A DNA stretch of 64,000 nt from JAHEGP01 sp963751595 (lineage in GTDB: Bacteria; Pseudomonadota; Gammaproteobacteria; Pseudomonadales; JAHEGP01), in assembly GCA_963751595.1 (NCBI GenBank), contig CAVVVC010000012.1:248001-312000 (forward strand). Direction: 5' to 3'. The notes under the pieces were generated by a model that was not told where the DNA came from, searched no databases, and worked only from the letters and a program-made list of their open reading frames with translations. Positions 16,739 through 24,251 of this stretch are shown here, in pieces (the first letter of the stretch is position 1; every line of letters starts with the position of its first letter). The translations under genes were made by a program, and so were the position numbers.

Positions 16739-19234
16739 ATGAAGCGCAAACAGCAGGAAAACGTCAAACTGGCGGCGCGTAGCCCCGCTCTCGAGGCTGC
16801 GCGCCAGCGCCACAATCGTTTTTCCGCCCGCTTCAAGAATGTCCAGGACAAAGCCCGCCTCGAGCTGGCAGACCTGCTGGCCAATATGTTCGACCAGGCC
16901 GATGACGCGCTCTTTGAAATGGCGGATCGCGCCGCCAGCAACGTCGACCAGAACATTTACTTTGAAGCCATGCGGGAACTGCGCATCAGGCGTCGCGGCA
17001 TGGAGATGGAGTTCGGACAACGCTACGACGATTCGTTTCTGGCCCTGGCAGCAGATAGCCTCCCGCTTGAGAATGAAGAAATTGACATGGCGTCGCTGGC
17101 GCTGGTCCAGGACAACGAAATTGAGGAGACGCTGGCGCTGGAGGGTATGGTAGCGCGGGCAATGAACGACTGTATTGATGAGCTGTCGTTGCTGACCATG
17201 CGCTTCGATAGCTTGCTCGACACGGTGCGGCTTACCAATGACAATAACCCCGTCGCACCCCAGTTCCTTTGCGAATCCTTCGTCGCATGCTGCGCCAGCC
17301 TCGATGTGGATATCAAGGCCAGATTGGTGGTGTTGAAGTTATTTGAAAAGCGGGTTGTTTCCGAGTTTACCAGTCTGTACCGAACGCTCAATCGGGATCT
17401 CGCTGAGCAGGGAGTCCTGGCCAATGTGTCCCTGGCTGATCGAGCGCGCCGTCGGCCCGGCCCTGCATTCAGCGGGCGCCGCGGCGGCTTTGCTCGCGAG
17501 CTTGGATCCGCTGGCGACTACCGGGATCGTGATCCCGGGGATGCGTACGCCGGGGATCATGGTGATGCTGGTGGGGGACCCAATGCCAGCGCCGACGCCG
17601 TGTTTTTCCAGTTACAGAATCTGTTACAACATGCGGGCGGATTCCAGGGTACTGGCCAACGAAGCGGGGTGGCGGGCGCGCACTCGGGCGGAAATCGTCA
17701 CGAACCCCACGGATTACCGGCGAGGGCCGTTCATCGCGCTCAGGTCGTCGATTTGCTGACCAGCCTGCAGTCCTACCCCACCGAGACGCAGTTGGATGAT
17801 TTCGGCTATGTTGCAGTCCAGCCACGCGCTGGTGAACTGCGCGAGCGCATTATCAGTAACCTGAACCAGAATCGTCCCCAGGGCGAACCCGTATACGCCC
17901 TCGGCGAGGTCGATGAGGATGCGGTCAGATTGGTATCCTTGCTGTTCCAGTTTGTGCTGGAGGATGACGCCCTGGCGGCGCCGCTCAAGTCGCTATTGAG
18001 TATGCTGCAGGTGCCGATGACCAAGGTTGCTTTGATCGACAAGAGCTTTTTCGGCAAGAAGAGCCACCCGGCCCGCAAGTTGCTTAACACCATGGCCCAC
18101 GCCGGAATAGGCTGGGCGCCCGGGGGAAATGCCGAACGCGACTTCCTTTACCGCAAGTTCAAGGATGCGGTTGAGACCGTGCTGAGCTTCTTTGAAGACG
18201 ATATCGGTGTATTCGAGACAGTGCTCCAGGATTTCCAGTCTTTCCTCGAGAACGAGCGGCGGCGAGCCAGTATTGTCGAGCAGCGTACACTGGAAACCGA
18301 ACAGGGCAAGGCCAGAGCGGAGCTGGCCCAGGCTACGGTAGCCGAGACCATAGCCACCAGCATCGCGGGAAAGACACTGCCCGCGATTGCCAGGGAAGTA
18401 CTGGAGCAGGGCTGGTCGAAGGTTTTGTTTCTGATCCTTGCCCGTGAAGGGGAAGACAGCGGTAGCTGGAAATCCGCCTGTCGGGTCATGGATGAACTGG
18501 TATGGAGCGTGCAGCCCAAGCCCAGCGCCAGCGAGCGGGAGCGGCTGGGCAAGCTGAAAGTTGGCCTGTTCAGTAACCTTCAGGCGGGTCTTGCCAGGGT
18601 TGGAATCAGCCACTTCGCCATGGGGCATTTCTTTGATCAACTGAGCGCGCTGTACGATGATTTGTCGAAGCCCGCTGAACAAGAACCGGAGCCCGTGGTC
18701 TCGAAAGAGCCGGAAGATCAAGCTCCGACCAAGGACCAGACTCGGACTGAAAACCAGGCCCCCCCAACCAAAAGCGGCGGGTCATCCCTGGACGATATGC
18801 TTTCAATGAGCCGGGTGCATCCCTCGGGAGCCATTGCGTCATCCGCTAAGGTCGATGAAGCGCATTCAGCCGCGCCGAGCGAAAGTGTGAACGCGGCTGA
18901 AACCGACGCTGGGTCAGCCGCGGTGGAAAGCTGCACGGTGGCTGTAGACCCGGCGATGCTGGCAAAAGTCGATAAGCTATCGGTGGGCAGTTGGGTTCAG
19001 TTCAAGCAAAGTGAGAGCGCGGGTTTTCGTTGCCGATTGGCAGCAGTCCTGAAGCCGACAGGAAAGTACATCTTTGTTAACCGCGCCGGCAAGAAAGTCG
19101 CCGAGTGGACCCGTGAGGAAATTGCCGCCAATGTCGCGAAGGAAATCGTCATGCTCCTTGATGATCGCCAGCTGTTTGACCGCGCGCTGGAATCAGTGAT
19201 CTCCCAGTTGCAGCACTCCCGGTGCGAGGCGTGA
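16739..19234 (+). CDS. DUF1631 family protein
   Basis: An 831-residue cytoplasmic protein of the DUF1631 family. A helical N-terminal domain (about 1-230) precedes a Gly/Arg/Asp-rich linker (about 235-335). The linker is interrupted by a conserved-looking VFFQLQNLLQH segment. The main helical domain (about 340-640) follows, then a charged, Pro/Gln-rich region (about 640-745). A C-terminal module beginning VDKLSVGSWVQF (about 742-831) is PilZ-like in size and may bind a ligand. The odd linker composition looks like a frameshift at first sight, but the frame before and after is continuous. Function is unknown. ATG at 16739 gives the family N-terminus MKRKQQENVKL. Confidence 0.75.
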   Translation: MKRKQQENVKLAARSPALEAARQRHNRFSARFKNVQDKARLELADLLANMFDQADDALFEMADRAASNVDQNIYFEAMRELRIRRRGMEMEFGQRYDDSFLALAADSLPLENEEIDMASLALVQDNEIEETLALEGMVARAMNDCIDELSLLTMRFDSLLDTVRLTNDNNPVAPQFLCESFVACCASLDVDIKARLVVLKLFEKRVVSEFTSLYRTLNRDLAEQGVLANVSLADRARRRPGPAFSGRRGGFARELGSAGDYRDRDPGDAYAGDHGDAGGGPNASADAVFFQLQNLLQHAGGFQGTGQRSGVAGAHSGGNRHEPHGLPARAVHRAQVVDLLTSLQSYPTETQLDDFGYVAVQPRAGELRERIISNLNQNRPQGEPVYALGEVDEDAVRLVSLLFQFVLEDDALAAPLKSLLSMLQVPMTKVALIDKSFFGKKSHPARKLLNTMAHAGIGWAPGGNAERDFLYRKFKDAVETVLSFFEDDIGVFETVLQDFQSFLENERRRASIVEQRTLETEQGKARAELAQATVAETIATSIAGKTLPAIAREVLEQGWSKVLFLILAREGEDSGSWKSACRVMDELVWSVQPKPSASERERLGKLKVGLFSNLQAGLARVGISHFAMGHFFDQLSALYDDLSKPAEQEPEPVVSKEPEDQAPTKDQTRTENQAPPTKSGGSSLDDMLSMSRVHPSGAIASSAKVDEAHSAAPSESVNAAETDAGSAAVESCTVAVDPAMLAKVDKLSVGSWVQFKQSESAGFRCRLAAVLKPTGKYIFVNRAGKKVAEWTREEIAANVAKEIVMLLDDRQLFDRALESVISQLQHSRCEA

Positions 19235-19765
19235 TGTCGCATGCGGCATGAGTCCTGCCGGGCTGAAGCCGCTGTATTTTGCCCTTGGAGTCATCGAGCG
19301 AAACAAGTCGAGCCCCTGCGCTGAGCCGACTTTGCGTGAAAGGCACGTCGGTTAGCCCAGGTCCAACCCGGTAAAAATCGCGATGTGATGCCGAAAAAAT
19401 CTTCTTCGCATTTGCTTTGTGGCCTTTTCTCAGAACGATAATAAAGCCCGGAGCTGATGAGTCTTTCCCCTCGCTTCATCCAGCTTGAGGTTTTCCCCAC
19501 GTTCGTCATCAAGTAGCAAGGTTAACAGCTTTCAATTGCCAAAAGAGATGGGTCGGATGGTATCCACTCGTGGAGGGTCCGCTTAAAAAACGCATTGCCG
19601 GTATTCGGGCCGATGGCGGCCTTGTGACCGCGCTCTAAATCAGTGTGCGATATGGAGGAACTCGCATGATCGAGTTCTCGAGGTAGCTGGATTATACTGT
19701 CTGGCCGAAAGCTCGGGGGCGCTCAGCCAGTATCTATTGCTGCCCAAACCAAAAAGGACAACGCT
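19235..19765. other. 531-bp gap with no supportable gene
   Basis: The stretch between the DUF1631 gene and apaH is less GC-rich than its surroundings. Short open frames on both strands lack start context and family resemblance. A TATACT at about 19693 could be the -10 box of an apaH promoter, but no convincing -35 was seen. No tRNA fold or repeat was recognised. Confidence 0.4.
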
Positions 19766-20710
19766 GTGCACGATGACGCTGACTTGTTGGAAACGGACCT
19801 CGACCTGCCGGACCGGGGGAGTTTGGCGCGGTATGTATCTTCCACCTACGCCATTGGTGATGTGCAGGGATGTTTTGATGACCTGTTGAGACTCCTTGAA
19901 AAGCTTGATTTCGACCCGGACATCGACCGTCTATGGTTCACCGGGGATCTTGTCAACAAGGGGCCCAACTCCCTTGAACTGTTGCGCTACGTTAGCGGCC
20001 TCGGTGGCGCCGCCATCAGCGTGCTTGGTAATCATGATCTGTATTTGCTGGCGGCTGCCTCCGATGCCGTCAAGGTTCGCAAGAAAGATACCCTTACCGA
20101 GATTCTCGATGCTCCGGACTGCGAGGAGCTGCTGTTCTGGCTGCGGCACCAGCCGGTTTTGCATCACAGTGAGGCCCTGGGATTTACGATGATCCATGCC
20201 GGGCTTCCGCCGCAATGGGATTTGAACCTGGCCCAGCAATGTGCCCGCGAGTTGGAGACGGTGCTGCAGAATTACCAATACGAGGATCTGTTCCCCCACC
20301 TTTCCGACGATGGGCCGCTGCGCTGGAGGGATGACCTGGAAAGTTGGGAGCGGCTGCGTTTCATTGCCAACTGCTTTACCCAGCTGCGTTGGTGTGACCT
20401 GAGCGGTCGTATCGACCTGCAGGGCAAAAGGCGGCGACTCGGTGCCAAGAAGAAGTGCTCCCGGCCCTGGTTCGAGATACCCAATCGCGCCAGCAAGTCG
20501 ATGCGAATACTGTTCGGACATTGGGCAAAACTGGTGGTGCCCCCGTCGGCCAAGCGGGCGGGAAAGGTGGTCCCGCTGGACACCGGCTGTGTCAACCGGG
20601 GTCGGTTCACCGCATTGCGGTTGGAAGACGGGCGTTACTTCAGGCTCAAGTGCAAGAACAAAGCGATACCCTGGGTGAGTCTCGCGCCACCGGAAAGTGC
20701 CGGCGAGTAG
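19766..20710 (+). CDS. apaH: Symmetrical bis(5'-nucleosyl)-tetraphosphatase
   Basis: A 314-residue calcineurin-type phosphatase that splits Ap4A into two ADP. The metallophosphatase motifs are in order: YAIGDVQG (about 28-35), GDLVNKGP (about 58-65), GNHD (about 90-93) and HAGLPPQWD (about 150-158). The N-terminus is about 24 residues longer than E. coli ApaH, which starts just before YAIGDVQG. AAGGA six bases before the GTG supports the longer start, but an internal start cannot be excluded. The usual neighbours ksgA and apaG are absent; ampD follows after 137 bases. Confidence 0.93.
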   Translation: MHDDADLLETDLDLPDRGSLARYVSSTYAIGDVQGCFDDLLRLLEKLDFDPDIDRLWFTGDLVNKGPNSLELLRYVSGLGGAAISVLGNHDLYLLAAASDAVKVRKKDTLTEILDAPDCEELLFWLRHQPVLHHSEALGFTMIHAGLPPQWDLNLAQQCARELETVLQNYQYEDLFPHLSDDGPLRWRDDLESWERLRFIANCFTQLRWCDLSGRIDLQGKRRRLGAKKKCSRPWFEIPNRASKSMRILFGHWAKLVVPPSAKRAGKVVPLDTGCVNRGRFTALRLEDGRYFRLKCKNKAIPWVSLAPPESAGE

Positions 20711-20847
20711 GGAGTTGGACCCACGGAGGGTGATCCAGGTTTGGCCCTTATCAATAACCGAAGTCCGTGTCGAGGGAAGGATCGCTTGCGTCGATGTTGA
20801 CCGTCCTTCTCGCTGATCTTTGCGGGTGCCGGTGATAGAATGCTGCG

Positions 20848-21450
20848 ATGGATTTCTCCAGGCAATCAAGCCAGACCGCTGAACCGACTATTGCTGAACC
20901 GACTATTGTTGACGGGTGGTTGGGTGGTGCCCGTCGAATCCTGAGTCCCAATTACAATCCACGCCCCGCCACTGGCATCGACCTGCTGGTCATCCACAAT
21001 ATCAGTTTACCACCGGGCGAGTTCGGCGGTACTTACGTTGACGACTTTTTCAGCAATTGTCTCGATCCATCCGGTCACAGCTATTTTACCGAGATCTGTC
21101 ACCTGCAGGTCTCCGCGCATCTGTTGATAGACCGGGCGGGTGAGGTAACCCAGTACGTTAGTTTCAATGATCGCGCCTGGCATGCTGGTCAGTCCAGTTT
21201 TTGCGGTCGTCAGAACTGCAATGATTTCAGTATTGGAATCGAGCTGGAAGGTTGTGATGAGAAACCGTTTTCAGACAGGCAATACAGCAGCCTGATCGAG
21301 GTCACCCGGGTTATCAGAGCCGCTTTCCCGGCGATTACCCCGGAGCGCATTGTCGGGCACAGTGATATCGCGCCGGGCAGAAAGACCGATCCCGGGCCAT
21401 GTTTTGAATGGGACCGATATAGGCGGGCCATCGCGGTCGGGGCTTCCTGA
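20848..21450 (+). CDS. ampD: 1,6-anhydro-N-acetylmuramyl-L-alanine amidase
   Basis: A 200-residue zinc amidase of the cytosolic peptidoglycan recycling pathway. It removes the peptide from anhydro-MurNAc and so keeps the AmpR inducer low. Zinc ligands are visible as His in LLVIHNIS (about 50), His in GHSDIAPGRKTDPG (about 171) and the Asp of TDPG (about 181). Residues ~11-20 contain AEPTI twice, encoded by a perfect 15-bp tandem duplication. It is followed one base later by ampE, and then by a ROK kinase. Confidence 0.95.
   Translation: MDFSRQSSQTAEPTIAEPTIVDGWLGGARRILSPNYNPRPATGIDLLVIHNISLPPGEFGGTYVDDFFSNCLDPSGHSYFTEICHLQVSAHLLIDRAGEVTQYVSFNDRAWHAGQSSFCGRQNCNDFSIGIELEGCDEKPFSDRQYSSLIEVTRVIRAAFPAITPERIVGHSDIAPGRKTDPGPCFEWDRYRRAIAVGAS
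20878..20907 (+). repeat. 15-bp tandem duplication inside ampD
   Basis: GCTGAACCGACTATT occurs twice back to back (20878-20892 and 20893-20907). It is in frame and doubles AEPTI near the AmpD N-terminus, outside the catalytic fold. It looks like recent slippage. Confidence 0.85.
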
Positions 21451-21451
21451 T

Positions 21452-22345
21452 ATGTATTTTCTCGCCATCCTGATCGCCTACGGACTTGAGCGCCGACGCG
21501 GCTTTTTTCCCGGAGTGCAGCGGGATCAATGGTTTTTTGGTTTTCGTGATTTTTGTATAACCGTGATGACCCGCTTGCATCTTTCTCCCACCTGGCAGGC
21601 GGTGTTGATCATCGCAATGCCCTGCGCGGCGCTGGTGGTGCTTGAGCACCTGGTGGACGGCAAGCTATTCGGCTTGCCAACGCTATTGCTATTGGTCACC
21701 ACGCTGGTTTACAGCCTTGGTCGCGGTGATACAGAAGCGCAGGTCGCGCGCTATCTAACGCATTGCAAAAGTGGTGACTTGCAGGGTGCCTGGCATGTGG
21801 CCCAGGATCTTTCCCCCGATGGCAAGGCTATCCCTGCAGATGATGCAGGGCAATTACAGGCAGAGGCGGGAGAGGCATTGCTTCACCGCGAATTTGAACG
21901 TTGGTTCTGTGTCGTTTTCTGGTTTGCGCTTGCGGGTGCCTGGGGAGCGCTGGCCTATCGTTTGGCGCGTCTCTACGCTGAGCAAAGCGATCGGGTTGCC
22001 GGCCCTGATTCGCTGGAGTCGTTTGTCAAGGCCGTGGAGTGGCTGCCGGCTAGACTGCTTGCGCTCAGCTTTGCGCTGGTTGGCAATTTTTCTACTACCG
22101 TTGCCTGCTGGCGCGAGCTACTGGTAGCCAACGGCGTCAGCAGCGCCTGCCTGATGCATCGCTGTGCGCTGGCTGCGCTGATCGGCAACCAACCACCTCG
22201 GAGCTGGGGTCTGTCAGCTGACGATTCGACGCATGCCGGCGGGTTCGAGGCCGGCACCGAGATCGAAAGTCTGCACCTGCTGATGCGGCGCACAGCCATC
22301 GTCTGGTTGGTGCTCCTGGCGATCGGCATTCTATTGGTCGACTAA
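21452..22345 (+). CDS. ampE: AmpE regulatory membrane protein
   Basis: A 297-residue inner-membrane protein starting MYFLAILIAYGLERRRG. It has hydrophobic segments at about 48-65, 69-85, 150-172, 205-220 and 277-295, with the family stretch LVTTLVYSLGRGDTE near residue 85. AmpE accompanies AmpD in gammaproteobacteria and is linked to beta-lactamase regulation; its biochemical role is unsettled. ATG is one base after the ampD stop. It is followed 19 bases later by the ROK kinase in the same operon. Confidence 0.88.
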   Translation: MYFLAILIAYGLERRRGFFPGVQRDQWFFGFRDFCITVMTRLHLSPTWQAVLIIAMPCAALVVLEHLVDGKLFGLPTLLLLVTTLVYSLGRGDTEAQVARYLTHCKSGDLQGAWHVAQDLSPDGKAIPADDAGQLQAEAGEALLHREFERWFCVVFWFALAGAWGALAYRLARLYAEQSDRVAGPDSLESFVKAVEWLPARLLALSFALVGNFSTTVACWRELLVANGVSSACLMHRCALAALIGNQPPRSWGLSADDSTHAGGFEAGTEIESLHLLMRRTAIVWLVLLAIGILLVD

Positions 22346-22364
22346 GCGGGTGGAGTCATCGGTT

Positions 22365-23267
22365 ATGCGCATCGGTATTGACCTGGGTGGCAGCAAGATT
22401 GAAGCGATTGCCCTCGCCAATGACGGTACCATCCCCTGGCGGCAGCGGGTGGCGACCCCCCGCGGCGAATACCGGGCGACCCTGGAAGCCATCGCCGGCC
22501 TGGTTGCACAACTGGAGGCTGCTTTGGGTGAGCGCGGCAGGGTCGGTATTGGCACGCCAGGTAGCGTGTCGGCGCTAACCGGGCGGATGAAGAATTGCAA
22601 TTCCACGGTATTGAACGGCCGTTTCCTCAAGGCCGATCTGGAGCAAGCGCTGGGCCGTGAGGTTCGCATTGCCAATGATGCCGATTGTTTCACCTTGTCC
22701 GAGGCTCGTGATGGCGCGGGACGCGATGCCAGATCGGTTTTCGGTGTGATTCTGGGGACCGGGGTAGGCGGGGGGCTGGCGCTGTCGCAATCGTTGGTTA
22801 CCGGCGCCAACGGCATTTGCGGCGAGTGGGGCCACAACCCCATGCCAAACTGCGGGGGCAGTGGCTACAAGCCACGGTCGTGCTATTGCGGTCGCAGCGA
22901 TTGCATTGAAACATGGCTCTGTGGCCCGGGATTTGAGCGCAGTTACGTCGAGCGCAGCGGTGAGCGACTGCAGTCATCGGCAATCGTGCAGCGTGCCGCT
23001 GCGGGAGAGCAGGCGGCCCTGGCTGTCTACCAATCCTATGTGGCGATGCTGGCCCGCGCCCTGGCGACGGTGATCAATATTGTCGACCCCATTGTTATTG
23101 TGCTCGGCGGGGGAATGTCGAACATCCCAACCCTGGTCGATGATGTAAACCGGTGTTGGGGTCAGTACGTTTTCTCTGATCGGGTCGACACCCGGCTGCT
23201 GGTGGCGCAGCATGGTGATTCAAGCGGAGTGCGGGGGGCAGCCTGGTTGTGGCCCAGCGAAGGCTGA
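22365..23267 (+). CDS. ROK family sugar kinase (fructokinase/N-acetylhexosamine kinase-like)
   Basis: A 300-residue ROK kinase. The N-terminal phosphate loop is IGIDLGGSKIEAIAL, the second loop VILGTGVGGGLAL lies at about 129-141, and the catalytic/zinc region is SCYCGRSDCIETWLCGPGF (about 173-191). The CYCG..(G/D)CIET form is closer to E. coli Mak (fructokinase) than to NagK. ATG at 22365 has GGAG nine bases upstream. Sitting directly behind ampD-ampE, it could phosphorylate an amino sugar freed during wall recycling. That role is inferred from context; fructose is the sequence-based alternative. Confidence 0.82.
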   Translation: MRIGIDLGGSKIEAIALANDGTIPWRQRVATPRGEYRATLEAIAGLVAQLEAALGERGRVGIGTPGSVSALTGRMKNCNSTVLNGRFLKADLEQALGREVRIANDADCFTLSEARDGAGRDARSVFGVILGTGVGGGLALSQSLVTGANGICGEWGHNPMPNCGGSGYKPRSCYCGRSDCIETWLCGPGFERSYVERSGERLQSSAIVQRAAAGEQAALAVYQSYVAMLARALATVINIVDPIVIVLGGGMSNIPTLVDDVNRCWGQYVFSDRVDTRLLVAQHGDSSGVRGAAWLWPSEG

Positions 23268-23352
23268 GGATCGCAGATCATCCAGAGAAGTTTGCCTGGT
23301 AGCGGTCCTGGCCTGATAGCCTTGTTTGGGGCGGGCGGGGTAATGCAGCGCC

Positions 23353-23922
23353 TCAGGAGCGCTCTGTGACCTGCCCGTCACTTTGCTTCCATAAAACTTC
23401 CTGCCCGCCATCGCGTCTGACCAGGGAGCGCGCCATGACAAACAGCAGGTCCGAGAGGCGATTCAGGTAGCGGTTACCCGATTCGTTTACCTGCGAGTCC
23501 TGCATCAGCGTAACCATGTCCCGCTCTGCCCGGCGGCAGACGGCGCGGGCGAGGTGGCAGCAGGCACCGGCCTTGCTGCCACCCGGCAAGATAAAGTTTT
23601 TCAGCGCTGGCAGATCGGCGTTGATCGCATCCAGTCGCTCCTCCAGCCATTCGATGCGGGCCGCCGTCAACATGGTGTAACCGGGGATGGAAAGCTCGCC
23701 GCCGAGGTCGAACAGGTCGTGCTGGATAGCGCTCAACGGTTCGTCGAAGGGATCATCGGCGGGTAGCTCGCAACGCAACATACCCAGCAGGCAGTTGAGT
23801 TCATCAACCGCACCGATGACAACCATGCGCTGAGCGCTTTTAGCAATTCGTGAACCGTCACCCAAACCGGTGGTTCCGTCGTCCCCGGTCCTGGTGTAAA
23901 TCTTGCTGAGTCTGTTTCCCAT
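23353..23922 (-). CDS. Cob(I)alamin adenosyltransferase, PduO type
   Basis: A 189-residue enzyme that transfers the adenosyl group from ATP to cob(I)alamin, giving coenzyme B12. The ATP-binding N-terminus is KIYTRTGDDGTTGLGDGSR (about 7-25). A second conserved stretch is FILPGGSKAGACCHLARAVC (about 111-130) and is followed by RRAER. This is the PduO/MMAB fold, not the CobA or EutT type. It lies just downstream of btuB on the same strand, separated by a MITE-like repeat, so import and activation of cobalamin are encoded together. Confidence 0.92.
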   Translation of the reverse strand: MGNRLSKIYTRTGDDGTTGLGDGSRIAKSAQRMVVIGAVDELNCLLGMLRCELPADDPFDEPLSAIQHDLFDLGGELSIPGYTMLTAARIEWLEERLDAINADLPALKNFILPGGSKAGACCHLARAVCRRAERDMVTLMQDSQVNESGNRYLNRLSDLLFVMARSLVRRDGGQEVLWKQSDGQVTERS

Positions 23923-24079
23923 GACTAATTACCTGTTTGGTAGCGCTGCCTGTGATGACGCAGCACGGCCGCGCCAAATGGTGGCGGTTGATCCCATTGT
24001 AACCTGACCCCAGGGCGATGCCATGCTCCCTCGGGATTACCGGTGCGGCCTTGCCGCCGCGGCGGTAAAGCCCTCTAAA

Positions 24080-24247
24080 AATGGCACTGACTTAAGCCGA
24101 TTCGGGTGTCTACCTCGGCAGGACCGTCGCCGACTGGGATGTCGGCGCAGAGCCCCCAGGGACGGGTTTACGGCGTGTCCTGACGGGGTAGATGCCCGGA
24201 GCGGCGCTTTGAAAATCCTATGCATTTCTCCTTAAGTGAGTGCCATT
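24080..24247 (+). mobile_element. 168-bp MITE-like repeat, copy C
   Basis: Same orientation and length as copy B. The terminal inverted repeats are the best of the three (AATGGCACTGACTTAAG against AATGGCACTCACTTAAG, 16 of 17). The flanks CCCTCTAAA and CCCCCTAAA agree at 8 of 9 positions, and the right flank contains the btuB stop codon. The element lies between btuB and the cobalamin adenosyltransferase gene, whose own transcription from btuB it may affect. The rest of the 329-base gap holds nothing else recognisable. Confidence 0.78.
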
Positions 24248-24251
24248 CCCC

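Noticed and set aside
17400..17760. Apparent frameshift in the DUF1631 gene
   Set aside because: The Arg/Gly-rich stretch is odd, but the frame is open on both sides, conserved segments before and after are in the same frame, and linkers of this kind are normal in the family.
19291..19512. 73-residue minus-strand frame in the gap before apaH
   Set aside because: No ribosome site, no recognisable domain; could be a gene remnant but nothing supports it.
24023..24235. Short open frames within repeat copy C (and similar ones in copies A and B)
   Set aside because: The frames are not conserved between copies and run through the hairpins; the element is better explained as non-coding.
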